A model generated the notes under the pieces. The model saw only the letters and a list, made by a program, of their open reading frames with translations. It did no database searches and was not told where the DNA came from. Shown in pieces: positions 1 to 8,413 of a DNA stretch of 64,000 nucleotides. Made by a program: the position numbers and the translations under genes. Numbering within the stretch: position 1 is the first letter of the stretch; each line of letters opens with the position of its first letter. Source of the stretch: Fictibacillus phosphorivorans (GTDB lineage Bacteria > Bacillota > Bacilli > Bacillales > Fictibacillaceae); NCBI RefSeq assembly GCF_001629705.1, contig NZ_CP015378.1, forward strand, positions 3,410,001 to 3,474,000. The letters run 5' to 3'.

Positions 1-1333
1 CCCCGACGATCATACCCGCTGCTGCTGTAGCCGCTGCAACACCAAGAGCTGTTCTCGCGCCATCAGCTAATGCTTCAAAAAAGAGCTTAGGTCCCATACG
101 AGTTTTCTTGTTTAACATCCCTACAGCAATCGCACTCACAATTGACCATAAAGCTGATTTTGTAACACTGACCCCATTCATTAGTAGAACAATAACCACA
201 ACGATCGGAATCAACAAATACACTTGTTTCATAACTCTTTTCGTTTCAGGCATCTCTTCACGTGATAACCCTCTAAGACCGATACGTTTTGCTTCTAAAT
301 GGGTCATGATCCATATTCCTGCAAAGTATAGAACCGCAGGAATGGCAGCAGCTTTGGCGATATCCCAATAGGTGATACCACCGCCGATAAATTCAACCAT
401 CAAAAACGCTGCAGCACCCATGACAGGAGGCATGATCTGACCACCTGTTGAAGAAGCAGCCTCGACGGCTCCTGCAAAGTTTTTGTCATAACCTAATCGT
501 TTCATCATCGGAATGGTAAAAGCCCCAGAAGTTACAACGTTAGCCACCGAGCTTCCACTGATCGTTCCTTGAAGAGCGCTAGAGAAAATGGCTACCTTAG
601 CAGGTCCCCCGACTCGTCTTCCAGCGATAACGATGGATAGATCATTAAAATATTCGCCCACTCCCGTTTTAACGAGAAAGGCTCCAAATAAAAGAAACAA
701 GAAGATATATGTGGATGAAACTGCGAGCGGTGTTCCTAAAATACCTTCTGTTGTAAAGAACATCGTCCTTACGATTCGTTCGATCGTCAACCCTTTGTGC
801 TCTAAAAAGCCCGGCATATAAGGTCCCATATACGCGTAAAGCAAGAATAGACCTGCAATAATCGTGATCGGCAGCCCAACGACCCTTCTTGTTGCTTCTA
901 GAACAAGTATGATCGCGAGCACACCTATTAAGAAATCTTGAGTCGTTAATCTTCCTACCCTCATAACTAGGTCATCCATGAATAGATACCAATAAGATCC
1001 CACGGCTATCGATAGAACAGCCAAAATCATGTCATACCAAGCAACTTGAAACAGCGGCTTCCCTTCTTTTTTCTTTTTAGAAGCTGGGAAGAGCAAAAAG
1101 ATTAACGTTAGCGCAAAACCTAGATGAATCGTTCTTTGTAATTGTGCTGGCAATACTCCAAAAATAGCTGTATAGAGCTGAAATAACGAAAACGAGATCA
1201 AACCGATGAGTGTGATCCAATAAAGAGCACCTTTTAATTTTCGAAAGCCTGCTTCTGGATCGTACTTTTCCATCAGTTCCTGTACAGCTTGATCCGATAT
1301 TTGTTCACGCTCGTTATGCTTGTTCTTATCCAA
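1..1333 (-). CDS. TRAP transporter permease, 4TM/12TM fusion (TAXI type), C-terminus beyond window
   Basis: Membrane permease of a TAXI-type tripartite (TRAP) transporter for ion-driven uptake of an unknown organic solute. Translating the minus strand from a TTG start at 1333 gives an open frame to the window edge (about 444 codons) rich in hydrophobic helices, with family-typical segments such as SGSSVANVVTSGAFTIPMMK and GGQIMPPVMGAAAF. The TTG start is chosen because GGAGGG lies just upstream and the start overlaps the stop of the preceding DUF1850 gene by 8 bases, implying translational coupling. Third gene of a receptor-DUF1850-permease operon. The C-terminus is missing only because the window ends. 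Confidence 0.93.
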   Translation of the reverse strand, partial: MDKNKHNEREQISDQAVQELMEKYDPEAGFRKLKGALYWITLIGLISFSLFQLYTAIFGVLPAQLQRTIHLGFALTLIFLLFPASKKKKEGKPLFQVAWYDMILAVLSIAVGSYWYLFMDDLVMRVGRLTTQDFLIGVLAIILVLEATRRVVGLPITIIAGLFLLYAYMGPYMPGFLEHKGLTIERIVRTMFFTTEGILGTPLAVSSTYIFLFLLFGAFLVKTGVGEYFNDLSIVIAGRRVGGPAKVAIFSSALQGTISGSSVANVVTSGAFTIPMMKRLGYDKNFAGAVEAASSTGGQIMPPVMGAAAFLMVEFIGGGITYWDIAKAAAIPAVLYFAGIWIMTHLEAKRIGLRGLSREEMPETKRVMKQVYLLIPIVVVIVLLMNGVSVTKSALWSIVSAIAVGMLNKKTRMGPKLFFEALADGARTALGVAAATAAAGMIVG

Positions 1334-1829
1334 GTTTTATCCCTCCTATCAACCTTTGCCATACGTTCAGTTTTTCTACTTTTATTGAAACCCAGGACCC
1401 TTTTTCACTGAATGATGAGAAGGGATATTTATTCCCATTTAGAAGAAGTGTATGATTGGCTATAATTTGTCCGATCCGAATATCTAATGAAGGAAATGTT
1501 CTTTTCATGTTCGATAAAATATAGTTTCCATCCTTTTGCGCAAACATTTCACCTTCAGATGCACCAGATGGCATGCCCACTCCAAATTCCTGAAACCTCA
1601 TTTCAGTTTGAAGGATTTCTTCATGATGAACGTGGTAGATTTCACGGACCGGTGTTTTATGGATCGAGTGTATGTATTCAATACTGAATTCACTATCCTC
1701 TTGTGCATCAAAGAAAGCTAAAGGTTTCCCTGTCTTTCCGTCTTCAATCACAACAGCATTGAAAAATGGCACCATTGAAAACATGATTAAGACCACTAAA
1801 CCCACGATGCTCACAATAATTTTCTTCAT
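1326..1829 (-). CDS. DUF1850 domain protein of the TRAP operon
   Basis: 167-residue protein with an N-terminal membrane segment (about residues 4-24) and an extracytoplasmic domain containing IEYIHSIHKTPVREIY, which fits DUF1850, a family regularly encoded between TAXI receptors and their fused permeases. Its precise role is unknown. It sits 49 bases after the receptor gene and overlaps the permease start. Oddity: no clear Shine-Dalgarno precedes the ATG; instead a 12-bp RNA stem-loop occupies the gap, so translation may depend on upstream transcription or coupling. Confidence 0.85.
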   Translation of the reverse strand: MKKIIVSIVGLVVLIMFSMVPFFNAVVIEDGKTGKPLAFFDAQEDSEFSIEYIHSIHKTPVREIYHVHHEEILQTEMRFQEFGVGMPSGASEGEMFAQKDGNYILSNMKRTFPSLDIRIGQIIANHTLLLNGNKYPFSSFSEKGSWVSIKVEKLNVWQRLIGGIKLG

Positions 1830-1836
1830 GAGAATA

Positions 1837-1867
1837 CATGGACTAAAAAATAATCTTTTAGTCCATG
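1837..1867 (-). promoter_or_regulatory. intergenic RNA stem-loop between TRAP receptor and DUF1850 genes
   Basis: A perfect 12-bp inverted repeat (CATGGACTAAAA / TTTTAGTCCATG, 7-base loop) lies between the receptor stop and the next gene. There is no T-run after it on the minus strand, so it is not a standard terminator. In binding-protein operons such stems commonly protect the receptor mRNA or limit read-through; that role here is inference. Confidence 0.6.
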
Positions 1868-1878
1868 CTCGACACCTC

Positions 1879-2868
1879 TTATTTTAAGATTCCTTTTTCT
1901 TCAAAATACTTTTTAGCGCCAGGATGGAAGTCAATCCCCATTCCTTCTACTGCATTCTCTGCAGAGATTAACTCTCCTTTTGCATGACTGATCTTATCCG
2001 TGTTCTCAAAGATCGCTTTTGTGATTGCATAAACCGCATCGTCTTCCATGTCTTTACGAACAGTTAGCATCGAAAGAACCGCTACCGTTTTTACATCTGC
2101 TTCAATCTTGTAAGTACCACTCTTAACGGTATCTTCAATGTAATAAGGATGAGCTTCAATCAGCTCTTTAATCTTGTCATCTGCAATCGGTACGATCGTT
2201 ACAGGATTCGTAGCGGATAATGCATCAACAGCACCTGTAGGCGTTCCAGCTGTGATAAAAGCTGCTTGAATATTCTTATCTTGAATTCCTTCCGTAGACT
2301 CATCGAAAGATAGATGTTGCGCATCAATGTCTTCCATTGTCATGCCATGAATCTTTAGAATTTGTTCAGCATTCGCGAACGTTCCACTACCTGGTGCTCC
2401 AACTGAAACTTTCTTGCCTTTCAGATCTTCAACACTCTTAATCCCGCTTTCTTTTAACGTTACAATCTGAATCGTTTCAGGATATAATGTCCCGATCCCC
2501 GTTACTTGATCAACTTTTTCTTTGAACATTTCTTTACCTTCAACTGCATAGCTAGCGATATCTGTTTGTGTGAAAGCTACATCAGCATCACCATCTTGAA
2601 GCAGCTGCATGTTCTCAACAGATGCACCTGAAGCTTGAGAGTTTGCTTCAACATCTAGCTCATCTTTCACGATCTTCGCCATCTCTCCACCTAGTGGATA
2701 ATATGTACCACCTGTCCCACCTGTTACAATACTGATCTGATCAAGATTTAAAGAAGCACTCTTGTCACCTGTTTCTTTCTTTTCTGACGGAGTCTCAATC
2801 TTCTGACCACATGCTGCTAGTGAAAATGCAAGAATCAGTACGAAAAATAACGCAATCCCCTTTTTCAT
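1879..2868 (-). CDS. TAXI family TRAP transporter solute-binding lipoprotein
   Basis: Extracytoplasmic receptor that captures the solute for the TRAP permease. 329 residues from an ATG at 2868 preceded by AGGAGGACGAAC; a longer frame upstream has no ribosome-binding site. The N-terminus is a lipoprotein signal (FSLAAC lipobox, Cys about residue 20), followed by the TAXI signature GGTGGTYYPLGGEMAK. First gene of the operon; the following stem-loop may keep the receptor in excess over the permease. Ligand cannot be told from sequence. Confidence 0.93.
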   Translation of the reverse strand: MKKGIALFFVLILAFSLAACGQKIETPSEKKETGDKSASLNLDQISIVTGGTGGTYYPLGGEMAKIVKDELDVEANSQASGASVENMQLLQDGDADVAFTQTDIASYAVEGKEMFKEKVDQVTGIGTLYPETIQIVTLKESGIKSVEDLKGKKVSVGAPGSGTFANAEQILKIHGMTMEDIDAQHLSFDESTEGIQDKNIQAAFITAGTPTGAVDALSATNPVTIVPIADDKIKELIEAHPYYIEDTVKSGTYKIEADVKTVAVLSMLTVRKDMEDDAVYAITKAIFENTDKISHAKGELISAENAVEGMGIDFHPGAKKYFEEKGILK

Positions 2869-2971
2869 GTTCGTCCTCCTTTTGGAATAATTTAGTGCAT
2901 TCTTAAATTTTAGCATAAGGTTTGTTAAAATTGCAGAATAATTATAATTTTTAGATATATTATTTAGACAT

Positions 2972-2998
2972 AAAAAAAGAGCGACCGAAGTCACTCTT
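2972..2998 (-). terminator. Rho-independent terminator after dps
   Basis: On the minus strand a 9-bp stem (AAGAGTGAC / GTCGCTCTT, one G-U pair) closes on a TTCG tetraloop and is followed by a T-run, 10 bases after the dps stop. It separates the oxidative-stress operon from the TRAP operon. Confidence 0.85.
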
Positions 2999-3007
2999 TA
3001 AAATCAT

Positions 3008-3442
3008 TTAGCTTACGAACGCACGTAGCATCCAGTTATGTTTAGCAAGACTTTCACGAACAGACAATAACATATCGTGCGTTACTTCATCACCTTCACG
3101 CTCAGTTACTTCCATTCCTTCTTTAATCTCAGCGATCAGATGTTCAAAATCGTTAATGATGCTTTGAACCATATCTTCTGCTGTTTCATTACTCTTAGCT
3201 TCTTCTACTGTAGCCAACTCTAAATATTCTTTCATCGTTGCAACGGGTGTTCCTTTTAGAACAAGCAGACGCTCAGCGAGTTCATCAATGTTCGTTGCAG
3301 CTTCGGTGTATAGCTCTTCAAACTTTTCATGAAGGGTGAAAAAGTGAGGTCCTTTTACATACCAGTGATAGTTATGAAGTTTTACAAACAATACATTCCA
3401 GTTCGCTACTTGGCGATTTAGTACTTCTTGAATGGTATTCAT
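3008..3442 (-). CDS. dps: Dps family DNA-protecting ferritin-like protein
   Basis: Dodecameric mini-ferritin that oxidises iron with peroxide and shields DNA in stress or stationary phase. 144 residues, usual Dps length; the ferroxidase region is visible as [20 protein letters not shown] and later [20 protein letters not shown] precedes the ATG. It starts 12 bases after the thioredoxin-like gene, so both are probably cotranscribed and end at the terminator at 2972. Equivalent to MrgA/Dps of Bacillus; which paralogue cannot be decided. Confidence 0.92.
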   Translation of the reverse strand: MNTIQEVLNRQVANWNVLFVKLHNYHWYVKGPHFFTLHEKFEELYTEAATNIDELAERLLVLKGTPVATMKEYLELATVEEAKSNETAEDMVQSIINDFEHLIAEIKEGMEVTEREGDEVTHDMLLSVRESLAKHNWMLRAFVS

Positions 3443-3454
3443 CCCATCATCTCC

Positions 3455-3904
3455 TTATTTTGTTTCTTCGTTCAATACACGGTTCAAGCGCTTGCGAAGC
3501 ATGTCCATTCCGCTTCCTCCAGCTTGGAAGTGACGAAGCTTTCCTTCTTTATCAAACACATAGTACGCAGGAACATATTTGTTTTCAAAAGCATCCGTTA
3601 ATTTATGCTCGCTGTCTACATAGATCGGCTGTGTAATATCATGCCCGATCGCCATCTGTTCGATAACACTCATGTCTAAATCGTTTTCTGAGCGAGGCAT
3701 ATGAACAGCCACTACGTTTAGATCATCTTCATATTCATCACGAAGCTCGTTAACATCTGGCATTGCCTCTTTACACAATCCGCAGCTTACAGACCAGAAG
3801 TGGATCAAGGTTGCTTTTTCTCCAACCAATTCTTCTTTTGTAACTTCTTCATTCAACCAAGTTGTAGCACCATCAAGTTCAGGCATTTGTTCACGTAATT
3901 TCAT
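3455..3904 (-). CDS. thioredoxin-like (TlpA/redoxin) protein
   Basis: 149-residue cytosolic thioredoxin-fold protein without a signal peptide. The redox motif is WSVSCGLCKEAMPD, giving a CGLC active site near residue 41-44, and the fold continues with a cis-Pro region near VPAYYVF. Likely disulfide reductase or peroxide-linked redox protein; substrate unknown. Good ribosome-binding site (GGAGGGAATAATAG). Cotranscribed with dps and next to a peroxiredoxin, supporting a role in oxidative stress. Confidence 0.82.
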   Translation of the reverse strand: MKLREQMPELDGATTWLNEEVTKEELVGEKATLIHFWSVSCGLCKEAMPDVNELRDEYEDDLNVVAVHMPRSENDLDMSVIEQMAIGHDITQPIYVDSEHKLTDAFENKYVPAYYVFDKEGKLRHFQAGGSGMDMLRKRLNRVLNEETK

Positions 3905-3952
3905 CTATTATTCCCTCCAGAATTTAAAAGATTTTTGATTTCACAATAGTAG

Positions 3953-4091
3953 TTTTGAAAGTGGTTGATTTCCGTTACAGGAGCTCGCTTTCCGGGGGCG
4001 TGCGGTGAGCCTCTTAGCGCTCTGCGCTGTTAAGAGTCTCACCTGTCCCGCTGATCCCCCAGGAGTCTCGCTCCTTACACTACAATCAACT
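3953..4091. repeat. ~140-bp Bacillaceae-type intergenic repeat, copy A
   Basis: Starts TTGAAAGTGGTTGATT and ends CACTACAATCAAC, so the ends pair (GTTGATT/AATCAAC). The interior holds GCTCGCTTTCCG, GCGGTGAGCCTCTT and GAGTCTCACCTGTCCCGCT. It is much more GC-rich than its surroundings and has relatives at 17133, 19030 and 47334. Placed between the peroxiredoxin and redoxin genes. No coding capacity supported. Confidence 0.8.
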
Positions 4092-4154
4092 ATTCAATGA
4101 GGTAATTTCTTTTAAGATCTTCCAAGCAACTATCTTCTTAGAGAATCCTTTTAA

Positions 4155-4697
4155 TTAAAGTGTCTTTTGTCCTGGCTTCCAGTTTGCTGGGCAAAGTCCG
4201 CCTGTTTGTAGAGCTTGAAGCACACGCAGTGTTTCGTCAGCATCACGGCCGATATTGTTATGGAAGACAACTTGATACATCATCTCACCTTCCGGATTGA
4301 TGATGAACATGCCACGAAGTGCAACGCCTTCTTCTTCGATCAGTACTCCATAATCACGTGATACACGGTGATTCGTGTCAGCCGCTAGAGGATAGTTTAA
4401 TTCACCAAGTCCGTTATCTTCACGACTCGTATTGATCCAAGCCAAGTGCGTATGAACGGTATCCGTTGAAACCCCGATTACTTCCGCATCCAAATCTTCA
4501 AATTCGCTATATCTATCTGATAACGCAGTGATTTCAGTCGGACATACGAAAGTGAAATCCATTGGATAGAAGAAAAGAACGGTCCATTTTCCATCTTCCA
4601 TGTTCTTTTCTAAACTTACTTTTTTCGTTTCTTTATTAGGCATGATCGCTTCCATCTCAAAGCGAGGTGCTTGTTTGCCTACCATACGTTCTGCCAT
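4155..4697 (-). CDS. peroxiredoxin (AhpC/TSA family, 2-Cys)
   Basis: Thiol peroxidase reducing hydrogen peroxide and organic peroxides. 180 residues from ATG 4697; an in-frame GTG at 4709 overlaps the GGAG ribosome-binding site and is less likely. Peroxidatic Cys is in FTFVCPTEITALSDRY and the resolving Cys in the C-terminal GGLCPANWKPGQ. Preceded by a sigma-A-like promoter and a Fur-type box, suggesting iron-linked control. Lies beside a Dps-redoxin operon. Confidence 0.92.
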   Translation of the reverse strand: MAERMVGKQAPRFEMEAIMPNKETKKVSLEKNMEDGKWTVLFFYPMDFTFVCPTEITALSDRYSEFEDLDAEVIGVSTDTVHTHLAWINTSREDNGLGELNYPLAADTNHRVSRDYGVLIEEEGVALRGMFIINPEGEMMYQVVFHNNIGRDADETLRVLQALQTGGLCPANWKPGQKTL

Positions 4698-4723
4698 TTC
4701 AAATTCCACTCCTTTTATTTAAA

Positions 4724-4744
4724 TGATAATGAAAATCATTATCA
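4724..4744. promoter_or_regulatory. Fur box upstream of the peroxiredoxin gene
   Basis: TGATAATGAAAATCATTATC plus a final A is an interrupted palindrome differing at one position from the 19-base Fur consensus GATAATGATAATCATTATC. It lies between the promoter and the ribosome-binding site, where a bound repressor would block transcription. PerR boxes are close relatives (TTATAATNATTATAA), but the flanking G/C pair favours Fur. Confidence 0.8.
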
Positions 4745-4762
4745 TGTATTGTTCATAATCTT

Positions 4763-4790
4763 ATTATACTCACTTCTATTTTGAAGTCAA
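4763..4790 (-). promoter_or_regulatory. sigma-A promoter of the peroxiredoxin gene
   Basis: Minus-strand -35 TTGACT (4785-4790) and -10 TATAAT (4763-4768), 16-base spacer, with the Fur-type box just downstream of the expected start site. Confidence 0.75.
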
Positions 4791-4874
4791 TACTAATTTA
4801 TAATAATTATTAACAAGGAACAAGTATTGTGCTCAAATATCAAAAAAACACGCCTATTATTGCAAACACCAAAC

Positions 4875-4907
4875 AAAAAAGCCTTACTCCCATTTTGGAG
4901 TAAGGCT
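4875..4907 (-). terminator. terminator after the TVP38-like gene
   Basis: An 11-bp perfect stem AGCCTTACTCC / GGAGTAAGGCT followed on the minus strand by TTTTTTG; the stem overlaps the stop codon of the gene it ends. Confidence 0.85.
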
Positions 4908-5580
4908 ATGCATTATCTTCTTTATGTTGGTGGATTTGACTGGTAATCATCTGTTTGTTTTTCAATAGAATCGGTATACATGCGGCAAATAATGCTAAGC
5001 CGATCGCAACGGCGATGATTGTTCCATTTCCTTTAATAAAACTGTCACCTAACAAGTTATATGCGAGTGTTCCTGGTAAGACCCCAAGCATTGTAGCTAA
5101 AATGTATGACCGAAGTTTCAACTTAGAAATTCCAGCTACATAACTTACAACATCAAAATTCAATACCGGGATGATTCTCAATAAGAAAATATACACAAAC
5201 CCTTTTTCCTTCAGCTGGTTCTGCCATTTCTCAATTCGGGAGGGAGAATCCGTTTTTTGTTTGATCCACCTCGCACCTAGATGTTTAGCGATGTAGAAGG
5301 ATAAAATGGCACCAATCGTGGCTGAGAATACAGTATAAACCGTACCCCATATTACGCCGAATGCCAAGCCACCTGCTAGTGAAAGAACAGAGATTGGAAA
5401 TAATGTAAAGGGACGAATTACATTTACGATGATATATACAATGGGAGCGACCATTCCAAAGGATAATACCCAATCACGTAGAGATATGGGGGTTATTTTA
5501 AAGACAAAATGATTCAGAGCAAACATAAACATGACAATCGACAAGATTACTGTGATCTTCACCAATGTTCTTCTTTTCAT
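4906..5580 (-). CDS. TVP38/TMEM64 (DedA superfamily) membrane protein
   Basis: 224-residue polytopic membrane protein. The family core is seen in LAGGLAFGVIWGTVYTVFSATIG and the conserved RIIPVLNFDVVSYVAGISKL segment, in the order expected for SNARE-associated/VTT-domain proteins. DedA-superfamily members are linked to lipid scrambling and membrane homeostasis; the specific role here is unknown. Monocistronic with its own terminator. Confidence 0.86.
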   Translation of the reverse strand: MKRRTLVKITVILSIVMFMFALNHFVFKITPISLRDWVLSFGMVAPIVYIIVNVIRPFTLFPISVLSLAGGLAFGVIWGTVYTVFSATIGAILSFYIAKHLGARWIKQKTDSPSRIEKWQNQLKEKGFVYIFLLRIIPVLNFDVVSYVAGISKLKLRSYILATMLGVLPGTLAYNLLGDSFIKGNGTIIAVAIGLALFAACIPILLKNKQMITSQIHQHKEDNA

Positions 5581-5643
5581 ATAACCCCCCTCTTTGCCCT
5601 TTTTCTTACTTTTAATATTCCTGAATTTGAGAGTTTGTAAACG

Positions 5644-6504
5644 TTAGGCTGTTCGGGCTTTAATCACAACTCCGTTACCTGCAGGGTCTTTTAACCTTAT
5701 ATTTTCCGATTCTATATGATATGGAACTTGCTCAAGTTCTAGAGCACTTAAAACTTTTTTAATTTCCAACATAGATGGAACGACGATCTCATAATGAAGA
5801 AGTCCTGTAACATCTTCTCGGCTTTGCTCAGCATCAGGTCCGTTCCAAATATTAACGGCAATATGGTGATGATATCCTCCTGCGGAGATGAATAAGGCGT
5901 GATTCCCTATCCTTGTTTGTTCTTCAAATCCTAATACGTTCATATAGAAATTTTCAGCTTCAGCTATATTTACTACATTCAGATGCACATGCCCCATGAC
6001 CGTGTTTTCTGGCAGACGAGTCCAAGTCTTTGAATCTCTTTCTGCTAGAAGACTTTGTACATCTAAAGGTTCGCTGACAGCTGGTAATTTTCCTCTTTCA
6101 TCTCGTACCCAATCTTGGCGGTCAACATCTCTGTAAATTTCAATTCCATTGTTCTCTGGATCTTGTAGATAGATCGCTTCACTAAACTTATGATTGGATG
6201 CTCCTAATAGCTGCGTTTTTGTTTCAATAAAATGATAGAGGACATTTGCAAGATCTTTCCTAGTTGGCACAAGTAATGCCAAGTGATAAAGACCTGCGCT
6301 TTTCATCGGTCTCTGCTGAAAGTCCTGATTACCATCTAATACGATCAGTGGCGTTTTCCCGTCTGCAGTTAACATCACCCTCGTTTCTTGTTCCGATAAA
6401 ATTTGCAGACCAATCGTTTCGGTATAAAAAGAAACAAGGTTCTCCAAATTCCTAACTTTTAAAGTCACGCTTCCGATATGAGTTTCTTTATGAATAGGGG
6501 TCAT
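5644..6504 (-). CDS. VOC family ring-cleavage dioxygenase-like protein (CatE-like)
   Basis: About 286 residues with two vicinal-oxygen-chelate (glyoxalase/bleomycin) domains: the first begins HIGSVTLKVRNLENLVSFY, the second MGHVHLNVVNIAEAENFYM. Metal-ligand candidates include H10 region, H of YHLALLVP and the HHHIAVNIWNG stretch. Size and layout match the CatE/YfiE group of Bacillus, annotated as catechol 2,3-dioxygenase, but substrate is not proven. Two ATGs are adjacent (6507, 6504); the second has better spacing from AAGG. Confidence 0.82.
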   Translation of the reverse strand: MTPIHKETHIGSVTLKVRNLENLVSFYTETIGLQILSEQETRVMLTADGKTPLIVLDGNQDFQQRPMKSAGLYHLALLVPTRKDLANVLYHFIETKTQLLGASNHKFSEAIYLQDPENNGIEIYRDVDRQDWVRDERGKLPAVSEPLDVQSLLAERDSKTWTRLPENTVMGHVHLNVVNIAEAENFYMNVLGFEEQTRIGNHALFISAGGYHHHIAVNIWNGPDAEQSREDVTGLLHYEIVVPSMLEIKKVLSALELEQVPYHIESENIRLKDPAGNGVVIKARTA

Positions 6505-6622
6505 CATTCTTCCTTCTTTCCTATTTAATAGTGAATATGATAAACGTTACAGATAATTTAATTACTTTATGTAAGTAATTATAAATTAGTTATTAACAAA
6601 CTTCAACTGTCAAATGAACAAA

Positions 6623-6650
6623 AGAAAAAGAGGCTGATTGTCTCAGCCTC
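6623..6650 (-). terminator. terminator overlapping the moaA 3' end
   Basis: Stem GAGGCTGA / TCAGCCTC with a 5-base loop, followed on the minus strand by TTTTTC. The stem overlaps the last moaA codons. Confidence 0.8.
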
Positions 6651-7662
6651 CGATATAGGACATTTCTATTTTTTTTCTTTCAATTGTTCCTTGTTCTTTT
6701 CTTTCGTCTGAATAACGATCTGATCGGTTTCGCCATATTTGAACAATACGATTAAAAACGTCCTCGTCAGATGCCCCAGATCGTACAAATTCTTTTAGAT
6801 CAGTACCTCGCCCCGTAAAAAGACACGTATATATTTTTCCATCGGCAGACAATCTCGCTCTTGTACAAGTCGAACAAAATGTATCACTGATAGACGAAAT
6901 AATTCCGATCTCTCCTTGACCGTCTGCATATTGGTAGCGTTTTGCTACTTCTCCATAATATTTTCGGTCAACGGGTTTTAACGGTATCTCTGCATCAATC
7001 ATCTCTAAAATCTCATTCTTTGATACGACTTCATCCCAGTTCCAACCGTTTGAGGTGCCAACATCCATATATTCAATGAATCGCAAAACATATGGCGTAT
7101 TCTTAAAATAACGGGCCATCGGAAGAATCTCTTTGTCATTGATCCCCTTTTTGACCATCATATTGATTTTGACAGCAAGACCCGCTTCATATGCAGCTTC
7201 TATCCCTCTTAGAACAGGGGATACTCCTACACCTCGTCCATTAATGTAGCCGAATAAATCGTTATCAAGCGTATCCAAACTCACGGTTACTCTATCCATT
7301 CCTGCTTGCTTAAGAGAAACAGCCATCCTTGGAAGAAGCACGCCATTTGTAGTTAGTGCAATATCTTTAATTCCTTCGATCGCTCGAAGGCGCTTCAACA
7401 AGTCAGGAAGATTTTTTCGAAGTAAAGGTTCACCACCTGTTATTCGAATTTTTTCTACGCCTGCTTTTGCAAACTGTGAGGCAATACGTACGATTTCATC
7501 GAACGATAATAGCTCGGTTGGTGTTAAGAATGGGTAATCTGGTCCGAAAATTTCTTTTGGCATACAATACGTACACCTAAAATTACATTGATCGGTTACC
7601 GAAATCCGCAAGTCTTGCAGCGGACGATGCAAGCGATCAGTGATTCCATTACTTTCATTCAT
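6643..7662 (-). CDS. moaA: GTP 3',8-cyclase MoaA (molybdenum cofactor synthesis)
   Basis: Radical-SAM enzyme converting GTP to the cyclic pyranopterin precursor pathway of molybdenum cofactor. 339 residues. N-terminal [10 protein letters not shown] supplies the SAM [4Fe-4S] cluster and the C-terminal [18 protein letters not shown] supplies the second cluster; the usual GG ends the protein (SYIGG). It stands alone here: no other moa/moe/mob gene is in the window, so partners must be elsewhere. The ribosome-binding site is weak. Confidence 0.95.
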   Translation of the reverse strand: MNESNGITDRLHRPLQDLRISVTDQCNFRCTYCMPKEIFGPDYPFLTPTELLSFDEIVRIASQFAKAGVEKIRITGGEPLLRKNLPDLLKRLRAIEGIKDIALTTNGVLLPRMAVSLKQAGMDRVTVSLDTLDNDLFGYINGRGVGVSPVLRGIEAAYEAGLAVKINMMVKKGINDKEILPMARYFKNTPYVLRFIEYMDVGTSNGWNWDEVVSKNEILEMIDAEIPLKPVDRKYYGEVAKRYQYADGQGEIGIISSISDTFCSTCTRARLSADGKIYTCLFTGRGTDLKEFVRSGASDEDVFNRIVQIWRNRSDRYSDERKEQGTIERKKIEMSYIGG

Positions 7663-7669
7663 ATCATCA

Positions 7670-7978
7670 CATCATTTGTTTTAGTATTTTAATCAATGTA
7701 CCACGAATAAAAGGAAGTTAAAACCAGAACCACTTACTAAATGGTACTTCGTTTAAAAAGAAAGAGATTAGTTCCTAATCACTACTTGAACGTTTAAATA
7801 GACCATTATTACCAAATTTATTTCCAGTGTACTTCGACAATCCTTGATCCCACGGCTTTTTATGATGATACCGAATATTTAATTAATTCCTTTTTCTTGT
7901 TGCACTTGTTTATTGGTTAGTAAAATGTTACGATAAATAAGAATTATTTTTGTTCGATTGTACAGGTAACCTATTATC
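7670..7978. other. gap between moaA and the cold-shock gene
   Basis: About 310 bases, A+T-rich, with a short palindrome GATTAGTTCCTAATC near 7765-7780 but no supported gene. The right edge holds the cold-shock promoter. Confidence 0.4.
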
Positions 7979-8007
7979 TTGATATTTTTGAGCAGAGATA
8001 GTATTAT
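7979..8007 (+). promoter_or_regulatory. sigma-A promoter of the cold-shock gene
   Basis: -35 TTGATA (7979-7984), 17-base spacer, -10 TATTAT (8002-8007). This places the start about 27 bases before the ATG, giving a short leader rather than the long cold-box leader of some csp genes. Confidence 0.65.
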
Positions 8008-8039
8008 TGTGCGGATTGGCACGACAGGAGGCAACAAAA

Positions 8040-8240
8040 ATGGAACAAGGTAAGGTTAAATGGTTTAACGCAGAAAAAGGTTTCGGATTCATCGAGCGCG
8101 AAGGTGGAGACGATGTATTCGTACACTTCTCAGCTATCCAAGCTGACGGTTTCAAATCTTTAGACGAAGGTCAAGACGTAACGTTCGAAGTTGAACAAGG
8201 ACAACGCGGACCTCAAGCTACTAACGTACGTAAAGCATAA
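8040..8240 (+). CDS. cold-shock protein (CspA family)
   Basis: 66-residue single-strand nucleic-acid binding protein acting as RNA chaperone. RNP1 is KGFGFIER and RNP2 is VFVHFSAI; the length is typical. The ATG at 8040 is chosen because GGAGGCAACAAAA sits directly before it; an 11-residue longer frame has no ribosome-binding site. Closest functional analogues are CspB/CspC/CspD of Bacillus, not distinguishable here. Confidence 0.96.
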   Translation: MEQGKVKWFNAEKGFGFIEREGGDDVFVHFSAIQADGFKSLDEGQDVTFEVEQGQRGPQATNVRKA

Positions 8241-8254
8241 TAACCCAATAGATA

Positions 8255-8289
8255 AACAGGACTCTTGCAAAAGAGGCCTGTTTTTTTTT
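8255..8289 (+). terminator. terminator of the cold-shock gene
   Basis: Stem AACAGG-CTCTT / AAGAG-CCTGTT around GCAA, then a run of nine T. Confidence 0.88.
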
Positions 8290-8413
8290 ATGCTCTCGAA
8301 CCTTACTTCATCCTTAACATTTTATAGTTTGAAAAATTTTTCAGTAAATTCAAACATGTATTAATTATTTTTGTTAAAATACATTTAACGTCTTAAATAA
8401 TTAGGAGTTCAAA

